From: Tipula vernalis
Taxonomy: Eukaryota; Arthropoda; Insecta; Diptera; Tipulidae
DNA length: 64,000 nucleotides
Assembly (NCBI GenBank): GCA_958295665.1
Contig: OY282558.1
Span: 63,290,789 to 63,354,788 of the forward strand
Direction: 5' to 3'
Below are positions 10,943 through 25,460 of this stretch, piece after piece. Both the position numbers and the translations under genes were made by a program. Below the pieces are notes generated by a model. It was given only the letters and a program-made list of their open reading frames with translations, had not been told where the DNA came from and did no database searches. Position 1 is the stretch's first letter, and each line of letters opens with the position of its first letter.

Positions 10943-12949
10943 ATGTATGGTTTAGCAATTACAGGTCCCGTGACCTATTATTTGAGGTATGAAGAACCGC
11001 AATCTGAGCACAATTGCAGATTTTGGATTTTTACAGCTCTGAATCGGCTGAGCTATAGTAAGGTGATTTCTTCGAATCGATTTTTCTGTGAAATGTATGG
11101 AAATAATCAACCAATTTCAACGCGGTTTGGCATAAGAATTACAGGTCTTGAGACCTATCATTTGAGGTATCAAGAACCGCAATCGGAGCACAATTGCAGA
11201 TTTTGGATTTTTACAGCTCTGAATCGGCTGAGCTATAGTAAGGTGATTTTCTTCGAATCGAATTTGCTACGAAATGTATGGTTTAGCAATTACAGGTACT
11301 GTGACCTATTATTTGAGGTATGAAGAACCGCAATCTGAGCACAATTGCAGATTTTGGATTTTTACAGCTCTGAATCGGCTGAGCTATAGTAAGGTGATTT
11401 CTTCGAATCGATTTTTCTGTGAAATGTATGGAAATAATCAACCAATTTCAACGCGGTTTGGCATAACAATTACAGGTCTTGAGACCTATCATTTGAGGTA
11501 TCAAGAACGGCAATCGGAGCACAATTGCAGATTTTGGATTTTTACAGCTCTGAATCGGCTGAGCTATAGTAAGGTGATTTTCTTCGAATCGAATTTGCTA
11601 CGAAATGTATGGTTTAGCAATTACAGGTCCCGTGACCTATCATTTAAGGTATCTAGAACCGCAATCTGAGCACAATTGCAGATTTTGGATTTTTACAGCT
11701 CTGAATCGGCTGAGCTATAGTAAGGTGATTTTCTTCGAATCGAATTTGCTACGAAATGTATGGTTTAGCAATTACAGGTCCCGTGACCTATTATTTGAGG
11801 TATGAAGAACCGCAATCTGAGCACAATTGCAGATTTTCGATTTTTACAGCTCTGAATCGGCTGAGCTATAGTAAGGTGATTTCTTCGAATCGATTTTTCT
11901 GTGAAATGTATGGAAATAATCAACCAATTTCAACGCGGTTTGGCATAACAATTACAGGTCTTGAGACCTATCATTTGAGGTATCAAGAACCGCAATCGGA
12001 GCACAATTGCAGATTTTGGATTTTTACAGCTCTGAATCGGCTGAGCTATAGTAAGGTGATTTTCTTCGAATCGAATTTGCTACGAAATGTATGGTTTAGC
12101 AATTACAGGTCCCGTGACCTATTATTTGAGGTATGAAGAACCGCAATCTGAGCACAATTGCAGATTTTGGATTTTTACAGCTCTGAATCGGCTGAGCTAT
12201 AGTAAGGTGATTTCTTCGAATCGATTTTTCTGTGAAATGTATGGAAATAATCAACCAATTTCAACGCGGTTTGGCATAAGAATTACAGGTCTTGAGACCT
12301 ATCATTTGAGGTATCAAGAACCGCAATCGGAGCACAATTGCAGATTTTGGATTTTTACAGCTCTGAATCGGCTGAGCTATAGTAAGGTGATTTTCTTCGA
12401 ATCGAATTTGCTACGAAATGTATGGTTTAGCAATTACAGGTACTGTGACCTATTATTTGAGGTATGAAGAACCGCAATCTGAGCACAATTGCAGATTTTG
12501 GATTTTTACAGCTCTGAATCGGCTGAGCTATAGTAAGGTGATTTCTTCGAATCGATTTTTCTGTGAAATGTATGGAAATAATCAACCAATTTCAACGCGG
12601 TTTGGCATAACAATTACAGGTCTTGAGACCTATCATTTGAGGTATCAAGAACGGCAATCGGAGCACAATTGCAGATTTTGGATTTTTACAGCTCTGAATC
12701 GGCTGAGCTATAGTAAGGTGATTTTCTTCGAATCGAATTTGCTACGAAATGTATGGTTTAGCAATTACAGGTCCCGTGACCTATCATTTAAGGTATCTAG
12801 AACCGCAATCTGAGCACAATTGCAGATTTTGGATTTTTACAGCTCTGAATCGGCTGAGCTATAGTAAGGTGATTTTCTTCGAATCGAATTTGCTACGAAA
12901 TGTATGGTTTAGCAATTACAGGTCCCGTGACCTATTATTTGAGGTATGA
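10943..12949 (+). repeat. 1144-bp segmental tandem duplication
   Basis: Copies start at 10943 and 12087 (1144 = 3x331 + 151). Both begin with an SL dimer whose L has GGCATAAGAATT. The next SL dimer opens with GGTACTGTGACC and contains GAACGGCAATC, and an Sb monomer follows. Copy 2 then diverges near 12.95 kb, where copy 1 has an ATTTTCGATTT dimer. The same two-dimer signature recurs at 15403-16064, offset 3316 bp from the second copy. Confidence 0.8.
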
Positions 12950-15900
12950 AGAACCGCAATCTGAGCACAATTGCAGATTTTGGATTTTTACAGCTCTGAA
13001 TCGGCTGAGCTATAGTAAGGTGATTTTCTTCGAATCGAATTTGCTACGAAATGTATGGTTTAGCAATTACAGGTCCCGTGACCTATCATTTAAGGTATCT
13101 AGAACCGCATTCTGAGCACAATTGCAGATTTTGGATTTTTACAGCTCTGATTCGGCTGAGCTATAGTAAGGTGATTTTCTTCGAATCGAATTTGCTACGA
13201 AATGTATGGTTTAGCAATTACAGGTCCCGTGACCTATCATTTAAGGTATCTAGAACCGCAATCTGAGCACAATTGCAGATTTTGGATTTTTACAGCTCTG
13301 AATCGGCTGAGCTATAGTAAGGTGATTTTCTTCGAATCGAATTTGCTACGAAATGTATGGTTTAGCAATTACAGGTCCCGTGACCTATTATTTGAGGTAT
13401 GAAGAACCGCAATCTGAGCACAATTGCAGATTTTCGATTTTTACAGCTCTGAATCGGCTGAGCTATAGTAAGGTGATTTCTTCGAATCGATTTTTCTGTG
13501 AAATGTATGGAAATAATCAACCAATTTCAACACGGTTTGGCATAACAATTACAGGTCTTGAGACCTATCATTTGAGGTATCAAGAACCGCAATCTGAGCA
13601 CAATTGCAGATTTTGGATTTTTACAGCTCTGAATCGGCTGAGCTATAGTAAGGTGATTTTCTTCGAATCGAATTTGCTACGAAATGTATGGTTTAGCAAT
13701 TACAGGTCCCGTGACCTATTATTTGAGGTATGAAGAACCGCAATCTGAGCACAATTGCAGATTTTGGATTTTTACAGCACTGAATCGGCTGAGCTATAGT
13801 AAGGTGATTTCTTCGAATCGATTTTTCTGTGAAATGTATGGAAATAATCAACCAATTTCAACGCGGTTTGGCATAACAATTACAGGTCTTGAGACCTATC
13901 ATTTGAGGTATCAAGAACCGCAATCGGAGCACAATTGCAGATTTTGGATTTTTACAGCTCTGAATCGGCTGAGCTATAGTAAGGTGATTTTCTTCGAATC
14001 GAATTTGCTACGAAATGTATGGTTTAGCAATTACAGGTCCCGTGACCTATCATTTAAGGTATCTAGAACCGCAATCTGAGCACAATTGCAGATTTTGGAT
14101 TTTTACAGCTCTGAATCGGCTGAGCTATAGTAAGGTGATTTTCTTCGAATCGAATTTGCTACGAAATGTATGGTTTAGCAATAACAGGTCCCGTGACCTA
14201 TTATTTGAGGTATCAAGAACCGCAATCGGAGCACAATTTCAGATTTTGGATTTTTACAGCTCTGAATCGGCTGAGCTATAGTAAGGTGATTTTCTTCGAA
14301 TCGAATTTGCTACGAAATGTATGGTTTAGCAATTACAGGTCCCGTGACCTATTATTTGAGGTATGAAGAACCGCAATCTGAGCACAATTGCAGATTTTGG
14401 ATTTTTACAGCTCTGAATCGGCTGAGCTATAGTAAGGTGATTTCTTCGAATCGATTTTTCTGTGAAATGTATGGAAATAATCAACCAATTTCAACGCGGT
14501 TTGGCATAACAATTACAGGTCTTGAGACCTATCATTTGAGGTATCAAGAACCGCAATCGGAGCACAATTGCAGATTTTGGATTTTTACAGCTCTGAATCG
14601 GCTGAGCTATAGTAAGGTGATTTTCTTCGAATCGAATTTGCTACGAAATGTATGGTTTAGCAATTACAGGTCCCGTGACCTATCATTTAAGGTATCTAGA
14701 ACCGCAATCTGAGCACAATTGCAGATTTTGGATTTTTACAGCTCTGAATCGGCTGAGCTATAGTAAGGTGATTTTCTTCGAATCGAATTTGCTACGAAAT
14801 GTATGGTTTAGCAATTACAGGTCCCGTGACCTATTATTTGAGGTATCAAGAACCGCAATCTGAGCACAATTGCAGATTTTGGATTTTTACAGCTCTGAAT
14901 CGGCTGAGCTATAGTAAGGTGATTTTCTTCGAATCGAATTTGCTACGAAATGTATGGTTTAGCAATTACAGGTCCCGTGACCTATCATTTAAGGTATCTA
15001 GAACCGCAATCTGAGCACAATTGCAGATTTTGGATTTTTACAGCTCTGAATCGGCTGAGCTATAGTAAGGTGATTTTCTTCGAATCGAATTTGCTACGAA
15101 ATGTATGGTTTAGCAATTACAGGTCCCGTGACCTATCATTTAAGGTATCTAGAACCGCAATCTGAGCACAATTGCAGATTTTGGATTTTTACAGCTCTGA
15201 ATCGGCTGAGCTATAGTAAGGTGATTTTCTTCGAATCGAATTTTCTACGAAATGTATGGTTTAGCAATTACAGGTCCCGTGACCTATTATTTGAGGTATC
15301 AAGAACCGCAATCGGAGCACAATTGCAGATTTTGGATTTTTACAGCTCTGAATCGGCTGAGCTATAGTAAGGTGATTTTCTTCGAATCGAATTTGCTACG
15401 AAATGTATGGTTTAGCAATTACAGGTCCCGTGACCTATCATTTGAGGTATGAAGAACCGCAATCTGAGCACAATTGCAGATTTTGGATTTTTACAGCTCT
15501 GAATCGGCTGAGCTATAGTAAGGTGATTTCTTCGAATCGATTTTTCTGTGAAATGTATGGAAATAATCAACCAATTTCAACGCGGTTTGGCATAAGAATT
15601 ACAGGTCTTGAGACCTATCATTTGAGGTATCAAGAACCGCAATCGGAGCACAATTGCAGATTTTGGATTTTTACAGCTCTGAATCGGCTGAGCTATAGTA
15701 AGGTGATTTTCTTCGAATCGAATTTGCTACGAAATGTATGGTTTAGCAATTACAGGTACTGTGACCTATTATTTGAGGTATGAAGAACCGCAATCTGAGC
15801 ACAATTGCAGATTTTGGATTTTTACAGCTCTGAATCGGCTGAGCTATAGTAAGGTGATTTCTTCGAATCGATTTTTCTGTGAAATGTATGGAAATAATCA

Positions 15901-18596
15901 ACCAATTTCAACGCGGTTTGGCATAACAATTACAGGTCTTGAGACCTATCATTTGAGGTATCAAGAACGGCAATCGGAGCACAATTGCAGATTTTGGATT
16001 TTTACAGCTCTGAATCGGCTGAGCTATAGTAAGGTGATTTTCTTCGAATCGAATTTGCTACGAAATGTATGGTTTAGCAATTACAGGTCCCGTGACCTAT
16101 CATTTAAGGTATCTAGAACCGCAATCTGAGCACAATTGCAGATTTTGGATTTTTACAGCTCTGAATCGGCTGAGCTATAGTAAGGTGATTTTCTTCGAAT
16201 CGAATTTGCTACGAAATGTATGGTTTAGCAATTACAGGTCCCGTGACCTATTATTTGAGGTATGAAGAACCGCAATCTGAGCACAATTGCAGATTTTGGA
16301 TTTTTACAGCTCTGAATCGGCTGAGCTATAGTAAGGTGATTTTCTTCGAATCGAATTTGCTACGAAATGTATGGTTTAGCAATTACAGGTCCCGTGACCT
16401 ATCATTTAAGGTATCTAGAACCGCAATCTGAGCACAATTGCAGATTTTGGATTTTTACAGCTCTGAATCGGCTGAGCTATAGTAAGGTGATTTTCTTCGA
16501 ATCGAATTTGCTACGAAATGTATGGTTTAGCAATTACAGGTCCCGTGACCTATCATTTAAGGTATCTAGAACCGCAATCTGAGCACAATTGCAGATTTTG
16601 GATTTTTACAGCTCTGAATCGGCTGAGCTATAGTAAGGTGATTTTCTTCGAATCGAATTTTCTACGAAATGTATGGTTTAGCAATTACAGGTCCCGTGAC
16701 CTATCATTTAAGGTATCTAGAACCGCAATCTGAGCACAATTGCAGATTTTGGATTTTTACAGCTCTGAATCGGCTGAGCTATAGTAAGGTGATTTTCTTC
16801 GAATCGAATTTGCTACGAAATGTATGGTTTAGCAATTACAGGTCCCGTGACCTATTATTTGAGGTATGAAGAACCGCAATCTGAGCACAATTGCAGATTT
16901 TCGATTTTTACAGCTCTGAATCGGCTGAGCTATAGTAAGGTGATTTCTTCGAATCGATTTTTCTGTGAAATGTATGGAAATAATCAACCAATTTCAACGC
17001 GGTTTGGCATAACAATTACAGGTCTTGAGACCTATCATTTGAGGTATCAAGAACCGCAATCTGAGCACAATTGCAGATTTTGGATTTTTACAGCTCTGAA
17101 TCGGCTGAGCTATAGTAAGGTGATTTTCTTCGAATCGAATTTTCTACGAAATGTATGGTTTAGCAATTACAGGTCCCGTGACCTATTATTTGAGGTATGA
17201 AGAACCGCAATCTGAGCACAATTGCAGATTTTGGATTTTTACAGCTCTGAATCGGCTGAGCTATATTAAGGTGATTTTCTTCGAATCGAATTTGCTACGA
17301 AATGTATGGTTTAGCAATTACAGGTCCCGTGACCTATTATTTGAGGTATGAAGAACCGCAATCTGAGCACAATTGCAGATTTTGGATTTTTACAGCTCTG
17401 AATCGGCTGAGCTATAGTAAGGTGATTTCTTCGAATCGATTTTTCTGTGAAATGTATGGAAATAATCAACCAATTTCAACGCGGTTTGGCATAACAATTA
17501 CAGGTCTTGAGACCTATCATTTGAGGTATCAAGAACCGCAATCGAAGCACAATTGCAGATTTTGGATTTTTACAGCTCTGAATCGGCTGAGCTATAGTAA
17601 GGTGATTTTTTTCGAATCGAATTTGCTACGAAATGTATGGTTTAGCAATTACAGGTCCCGTGACCTATTATTTGAGGTATCAAGAACCGCAATCTGAGCA
17701 CAATTGCAGATTTTGGATTTTTACAGCTCTGAATCGGCTGAGCTATAGTAAGGTGATTTCTTCGAATCGATTTTTCTGTGAAATGTATGGAAATAATCAA
17801 CCAATTTCAACGCGGTTTGGCATAACAATTACAGGTCTTGAGACCTATCATTTGAGGTATCAAGAACCGCAATCTGAGCACAATTGCAGATTTTGGATTT
17901 TTACAGCTCTGAATCGGCTGAGCTATAGTAAGGTGATTTTCTTCGAATCGAATTTGCTACGAAATGTATGGTTTAGCAATTACAGGTCCCGTGACCTATT
18001 ATTTGAGGTATGAAGAACCGCAATCTGAGCACAATTGCAGATTTTGGATTTTTACAGCACTGAATCGGCTGAGCTATATTAAGGTGATTTCTTCGAATCG
18101 ATTTTTCTGTGAAATGTATGGAAATAATCAACCAATTTCAACGCGGTTTGGCATAACAATTACAGGTCTTGAGACCTATCATTTGAGGTATCAAGAACCG
18201 CAATCGGAGCACAATTGCAGATTTTGGATTTTTACAGCTCTGAATCGGCTGAGCTATAGTAAGGTGATTTTCTTCGAATCGAATTTTCTACGAAATGTAT
18301 GGTTTAGCAATTACAGGTCCCGTGACCTATCATTTAAGGTATCTAGAACCGCAATCTGAGCACAATTGCAGATTTTGGATTTTTACAGCTCTGAATCGGC
18401 TGAGCTATAGTAAGGTGATTTTCTTCGAATCGAATTTGCTACGAAATGTATGGTTTAGCAATAACAGGTCCCGTGACCTATTATTTGAGGTATGAAGAAC
18501 CGCAATCTGAGCACAATTGCAGATTTTGGATTTTTACAGCTCTGAATCGGCTGAGCTATATTAAGGTGATTTTCTTCGAATCGAATTTGCTACGAA

Positions 18597-21500
18597 ATGT
18601 ATGGTTTAGCAATTACAGGTCCCGTGACCTATTATTTGAGGTATGAAGAACCGCAATCTGAGCACAATTGCAGATTTTGGATTTTTACAGCTCTGAATCG
18701 GCTGAGCTATAGTAAGGTGATTTCTTCGAATCGATTTTTCTGTGAAATGTATGGAAATAATCAACCAATTTCAACGCGGTTTGGCATAACAATTACAGGT
18801 CTTGAGACCTATCATTTGAGGTATCAAGAACCGCAATCGAAGCACAATTGCAGATTTTGGATTTTTACAGCTCAGAATCGGCTGAGCTATAGTAAGGTGA
18901 TTTTTTTCGAATCGAATTTGCTACGAAATGTATGGTTTAGCAATTACAGGTCCCGTGACCTATTATTTGAGGTATGAAGAACCGCAATCTGAGCACAATT
19001 GCAGATTTTGGATTTTTACAGCTCTGAATCGGCTGAGCTATAGTAAGGTGATTTCTTCGAATCGATTTTTCTGTGAAATGTATGGAAATAATCAACCAAT
19101 TTCAACGCAATTTGGCATAACAATTACAGGTCTTGAGACCTATCATTTGAGGTATCAAGAACCGCAATCTGAGCACAATTGCAGATTTTGGATTTTTACA
19201 GCTCTGAATCGGCTGAGCTATAGTAAGGTGATTTTCTTCGAATCGAATTTGCTACGAAATGTATGGTTTAGCAATTACAGGTCCCGTGACCTATTATTTG
19301 AGGTATGAAGAACCGCAATCTGAGCACAATTGCAGATTTTGGATTTTTACAGCTCTGAATCGGCTGAGCTATAGTAAGGTGATTTCTTCGAATCGATTTT
19401 TCTGTGAAATGTATGGAAATAATCAACCAATTTCAACGCGGTTTGGTATAACAATTACAGGTCTTGAGACCTATCATTTGAGGTATCAAGAACCGCAATC
19501 GAAGCACAATTGCAGATTTTGGATTTTTAAAGCTCTGAATCGGCTGAGCTATAGTAAGGTGATTTTTTTCGAATCGAATTTGCTACGAAATGTATGGTTT
19601 AGCAATTACAGGTCCCGTGACCTATTATTTGAGGTATCAAGAACCGCAATCTGAGCACAATTGCAGATTTTGGATTTTTACAGCTCTGAATCGGCTGAGC
19701 TATAGTAAGGTGATTTCTTCGAATCGATTTTTCTGTGAAATGTATGGAAATAATCAACCAATTTCAACGCGGTTTGGCATAACAATTACAGGTCTTGAGA
19801 CCTATCATTTGAGGTATCAAGAACCGCAATCTGAGCACAATTGCAGATTTTGGATTTTTACAGCTCTGAATCGGCTGAGCTATAGTAATGTGATTTTCTT
19901 CGAATCGAATTTGCTACGAAATGTATGGTTTAGCAATTACAGGTCCCGTGACCTATTATTTGAGGTATGAAGAACCGCAATCTGAGCACAATTGCAGATT
20001 TTGGATTTTTACAGCTCTGAATCGGCTGAGCTATAGTAAGGTGATTTCTTCGAATCGATTTTTCTGTGAAATGTATGGAAATAATCAACCAATTTCAACG
20101 CGGTTTGGCATAACAATTACAGGTCTTGAGACCTATCATTTGAGGTATCAAGAACCGCAATCTGAGCACAATTGCAGATTTTGGATTTTTACAGCTCTGA
20201 ATCGGCTGAGCTATAGTAAGGTGATTTTCTTCGAATCGAATTTGCTACGAAATGTATGGTTTAGCAATTACAGGTCCCGTGACCTATTATTTGAGGTATG
20301 AAGAACCGCAATCTGAGCACAATTGCAGATTTTGGATTTTTACAGCTCTGAATCGGCTGAGCTATAGTAAGGTGATTTCTTCGAATCGATTTTTCTGTGA
20401 AATGTATGGAAATAATCAACCAATTTCAACGCGGTTTGGTATAACAATTACAGGTCTTGAGACCTATCATTTGAGGTATCAAGAACCGCAATCGAAGCAC
20501 AATTGCAGATTTTGGATTTTTAAAGCTCTGAATCGGCTGAGCTATAGTAAGGTGATTTTTTTCGAATCGAATTTGCTACGAAATGTATGGTTTAGCAATT
20601 ACAGGTCCCGTGACCTATTATTTGAGGTATCAAGAACCGCAATCTGAGCACAATTGCAGATTTTGGATTTTTACAGCTCTGAATCGGCTGAGCTATAGTA
20701 AGGTGATTTCTTCGAATCGATTTTTCTGTGAAATGTATGGAAATAATCAACCAATTTCAACGCGGTTTGGCATAACAATTACAGGTCTTGAGACCTATCA
20801 TTTGAGGTATCAAGAACCGCAATCTGAGCACAATTGCAGATTTTGGATTTTTACAGCTCTGAATCGGCTGAGCTATAGTAATGTGATTTTCTTCGAATCG
20901 AATTTGCTACGAAATGTATGGTTTAGCAATTACAGGTCCCGTGACCTATTATTTGAGGTATGAAGAACCGCAATCTGAGCACAATTGCAGATTTTGGATT
21001 TTTACAGCTCTGAATCGGCTGAGCTATAGTAAGGTGATTTCTTCGAATCGATTTTTCTGTGAAATGTATGGAAATAATCAACCAATTTCAACGCGGTTTG
21101 GCATAACAATTACAGGTCTTGAGACCTATCATTTGAGGTATCAAGAACCGCAATCTGAGCACAATTGCAGATTTTGGATTTTTACAGCTCTGAATCGGCT
21201 GAGCTATAGTAAGGTGATTTTCTTCGAATCGAATTTGCTACGAAATGTATGGTTTAGCAATTACAGGTCCCGTGACCTATTATTTGAGGTATCAAGAACC
21301 GCAATCTGAGCACAATTGCAGATTTTGGATTTTTACAGCTCTGAATCGGCTGAGCTATAGTAAGGTGATTTCTTCGAATCGATTTTTCTGTGAAATGTAT
21401 GGAAATAATCAACCAATTTCAACGCGGTTTGGCATAACAATTACAGGTCTTGAGACCTATCATTTGAGGTATCAAGAACCGCAATCGGAGCACAATTGCA

Positions 21501-21906
21501 GATTTTGGATTTTTACAGCTCTGAATCGGCTGAGCTATAGTAAGGTGATTTTCTTCGAATCGAATTTGCTACGAAATGTATGGTTTAGCAATTACAGGTA
21601 CTGTGACCTATTATTTGAGGTATGAAGAACCGCAATCTGAGCACAATTGCAGATTTTGGATTTTTACAGCTCTGAATCGGCTGAGCTATAGTAAGGTGAT
21701 TTCTTCGAATCGATTTTTCTGTGAAATGTATGGAAATAATCAACCAATTTCAACGCGGTTTGGCATAACAATTACAGGTCTTGAGACCTATCATTTGAGG
21801 TATCAAGAACGGCAATCGGAGCACAATTGCAGATTTTGGATTTTTACAGCTCTGAATCGGCTGAGCTATAGTAAGGTGATTTTCTTCGAATCGAATTTGC
21901 TACGAA
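18597..21906 (+). repeat. Longest regular SL dimer tract (10 x 331 bp)
   Basis: Ten consecutive SL dimers start at 18597, 18928, 19259, 19590, 19921, 20252, 20583, 20914, 21245 and 21576. Each is exactly 331 bp. This is the most regular alternating stretch in the window. Inside it, three dimers at a time have been duplicated as a 993-bp block. Confidence 0.9.
19259..21244 (+). repeat. 993-bp higher-order repeat (three SL dimers), two copies
   Basis: Copies start at 19259 and 20252. Both copies share the rare changes GGTTTGGTATAAC, TTTTTAAAGCTCTG, the seven-T linker GTGATTTTTTTCGAATCG, and AGTAATGTG at the end of the second dimer. Because these changes are private to the two copies, the duplication must be recent. 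Confidence 0.88.
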
Positions 21907-23352
21907 ATGTATGGTTTAGCAATTACAGGTCCCGTGACCTATCATTTAAGGTATCTAGAACCGCAATCTGAGCACAATTGCAGATTTTGGATTTTTACAG
22001 CTCTGAATCGGCTGAGCTATAGTAAGGTGATTTTCTTCGAATCGAATTTGCTACGAAATGTATGGTTTAGCAATTACAGGTCCCGTGACCTATCATTTAA
22101 GGTATCTAGAACCGCAATCTGAGCACAATTGCAGATTTTGGATTTTTACAGCTCTGAATCGGCTGAGCTATAGTAAGGTGATTTTCTTCGAATCGAATTT
22201 GCTACGAAATGTATGGTTTAGCAATTACAGGTCCCGTGACCTATTATTTGAGGTATGAAGAACCGCAATCTGAGCACAATTGCAGATTTTGGATTTTTAC
22301 AGCTCTGAATCGGCTGAGCTATAGTAAGGTGATTTCTTCGAATCGATTTTTCTGTGAAATGTATGGAAATAATCAACCAATTTCAACGCGGTTTGGCATA
22401 ACAATTACAGGTCTTGAGACCTATCATTTGAGGTATCAAGAACCGCAATCGGAGCACAATTGCAGATTTTGGATTTTTACAGCTCTGAATCGGCTGAGCT
22501 ATAGTAAGGTGATTTTCTTCGAATCGAATTTTCTACGAAATGTATGGTTTAGCAATTACAGGGCCCGTGACCTATCATTTAAGGTATCTAGAACCGCAAT
22601 CTGAGCACAATTGCAGATTTTGGATTTTTACAGCTCTGAATCGGCTGAGCTATAGTAAGGTGATTTCTTCGAATCGATTTTTCTGTGAAATGTATGGAAA
22701 TAATCAACCAATTTCAACGCGGTTTGGCATAACAATTACAGGTCTTGAGACCTATCATTTGAGGTATCAAGAACCGCAATCGGAGCACAATTGCAGATTT
22801 TGGATTTTTACAGCTCTGAATCGGCTGAGCTATAGTAAGGTGATTTTCTTCGAATCGAATTTGCTACGAAATGTATGGTTTAGCAATTACAGGTCCCGTG
22901 ACCTATTATTTGAGGTATGAAGAACCGCAATCTGAGCACAATTGCAGATTTTGGATTTTTACAGCTCTGAATCGGCTGAGCTATAGTAAGGTGATTTCTT
23001 CGAATCGATTTTTCTGTGAAATGTATGGAAATAATCAACCAATTTCAACGCGGTTTGGCATAACAATTACAGGTCTTGAGACCTATCATTTGAGGTATCA
23101 AGAACCGCAATCGGAGCACAATTGCAGATTTTGGATTTTTACAGCTCTGAATCGGCTGAGCTATAGTAAGGTGATTTTCTTCGAATCGAATTTGCTACGA
23201 AATGTATGGTTTAGCAATTACAGGTCCCGTGACCTATTATTTGAGGTATGAAGAACCGCAATCTGAGCACAATTGCAGATTTTGGATTTTTACAGCTCTG
23301 AATCGGCTGAGCTATAGTAAGGTGATTTTCTTCGAATCGAATTTGCTACGAA

Positions 23353-25279
23353 ATGTATGGTTTAGCAATTACAGGTCCCGTGACCTATCATTTAAGGTAT
23401 CTAGAACCGCAATCTAAGCACAATTGCAGATTTTGGATTTTTACAGCTCTGAATCGGCTGAGCTATAGTAAGGTGATTTTCTTCGAATCGAATTTTCTAC
23501 GAAATGTATGGTTTAGCAATTACAGGTCCCGTGACCTATCATTTAAGGTAACTAGAACCGCAATCTGAGCACAATTGCAGATTTTGGATTTTTACAGCTC
23601 TGAATCGGCTGAGCTATAGTAAGGTGATTTCTTCGAATCGATTTTTCTGTGAAATGTATGGAAATAATCAACCAATTTCAACGCGGTTTGGCATAACAAT
23701 TACAGGTCTCGAGACCTATCATTTGAGGTATCAAGAACCGCAATCGGAGCACAATTGCAGATTTTGGATTTTTACAGCTCTGAATCGGCTGAGCTATAGT
23801 AAGGTGATTTTCTTCGAATCGAATTTTCTACGAAATGTATGGTTTAGCAATTACAGGTCCCGTGACCTATCATTTAAGGTATGAAGAACCGCAATCGAAG
23901 CACAATTGCAGATTTTGGATTTTTACAGCTCTGAATCGGCTGAGCTATAGTAAGGTGATTTCTTCGAATCGATTTTTCTGTGAAATGTATGGAAATAATC
24001 AACCAATTTCAACGCGGTTTGGCATAACAATTACAGGTCTTGAGACCTATCATTTGAGGTATCAAGAACCGCAATCGGAGCACAATTGCAGATTTTGGAT
24101 TTTTACAGCTCTGAATCGGCTGAGCTATAGTAAGGTGATTTTCTTCGAATCGAATTTTCTACGAAATGTATGGTTTAGCAATTACAGGTCCCGTGACCTA
24201 TCATTTAAGGTATGAAGAACCGCAATCGGAGCACAATTGCAGATTTTGGATTTTTACAGCTCTGAATCGGCTGAGCTATAGTAAGGTGATTTTCTTCGAA
24301 TCGAATTTGCTACGAAATGTATGGTTTAGCAATTACAGGTCCCGTGACCTATCATTTAAGGTATCTAGAACCGCAATCTGAGCACAATTGCAGATTTTGG
24401 ATTTTTACAGCTCTGAATCGGCTGAGCTATAGTAAGGTGATTTTCTTCGAATCGAATTTTCTACGAAATGTATGGTTTAGCAATTACAGGTCCCGTGACC
24501 TATCATTTAAGGTAACTAGAACCGCAATCTGAGCACAATTGCAGATTTTGGATTTTTACAGCTCTGAATCGGCTGAGCTATAGTAAGGTGATTTCTTCGA
24601 ATCGATTTTTCTGTGAAATGTATGGAAATAATCAACCAATTTCAACGCGGTTTGGCATAACAATTACAGGTCTCGAGACCTATCATTTGAGGTATCAAGA
24701 ACCGCAATCGGAGCACAATTGCAGATTTTGGATTTTTACAGCTCTGAATCGGCTGAGCTATAGTAAGGTGATTTTCTTCGAATCGAATTTTCTACGAAAT
24801 GTATGGTTTAGCAATTACAGGTCCCGTGACCTATCATTTAAGGTATGAAGAACCGCAATCGAAGCACAATTGCAGATTTTGGATTTTTACAGCTCTGAAT
24901 CGGCTGAGCTATAGTAAGGTGATTTCTTCGAATCGATTTTTCTGTGAAATGTATGGAAATAATCAACCAATTTCAACGCGGTTTGGCATAACAATTACAG
25001 GTCTTGAGACCTATCATTTGAGGTATCAAGAACCGCAATCGGAGCACAATTGCAGATTTTGGATTTTTACAGCTCTGAATCGGCTGAGCTATAGTAAGGT
25101 GATTTTCTTCGAATCGAATTTTCTACGAAATGTATGGTTTAGCAATTACAGGTCCCGTGACCTATCATTTAAGGTATGAAGAACCGCAATCGAAGCACAA
25201 TTGCAGATTTTGGATTTTTACAGCTCTGAATCGGCTGAGCTATAGTAAGGTGATTTCTTCGAATCGATTTTTCTGTGAA
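23353..25279 (+). repeat. 964-bp higher-order repeat, two tandem copies
   Basis: Copies start at 23353 and 24317 (964 = 2x331 + 2x151). Shared private markers are GGTAACTAGAACC near 23548 and 24512, and a CG-centred palindrome AGGTCTCGAGACCT in the following L (23704-23717 and 24668-24681). The copies differ by CAATCTAAGC against CAATCTGAGC in the first monomer. Confidence 0.85.
23704..23717. repeat. Perfect 14-bp palindrome AGGTCTCGAGACCT
   Basis: A T-to-C change in the L dyad centre gives a perfect palindrome containing an XhoI-type CTCGAG and an extra CpG. It recurs at 24668-24681 and 28257-28270, always within the copies of the 964-bp block. Confidence 0.9.
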
Positions 25280-25460
25280 ATGTATGGAAATAATCAACCA
25301 ATTTCAACGCGGTTTGGCATAACAATTACAGGTCTTGAGACCTATCATTTGAGGTATCAAGAACCGCAATCGGAGCACAATTGCAGATTTTGGATTTTTA
25401 CAGCTCTGAATCGGCTGAGCTATAGTAAGGTGATTTTCTTCGAATCGAATTTGCTACGAA

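Larger units (their letters stand above)
1..22208 (+). repeat. Left array domain
   Basis: Mixed S runs and SL dimers. Diagnostic variants are CTATATTAAGG (for example near 2620, 8075, 8855 and 18080), ATTTTCGATTT in place of ATTTTGGATTT (in the S units starting at 4558, 6814, 11756, 13353 and 16820), GAACGGCAATC in L units (near 5605, 5936, 6268, 11510, 12650, 15965 and 21810), and GGTACTGTGACC (units at 6033, 11274, 12418, 15734 and 21576). The CTAGCACC, TACTACTCTG and GGGCCCGTG variants of the middle domain are absent. The boundary near 22.2 kb is drawn by eye from where the variants change. Confidence 0.7.
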
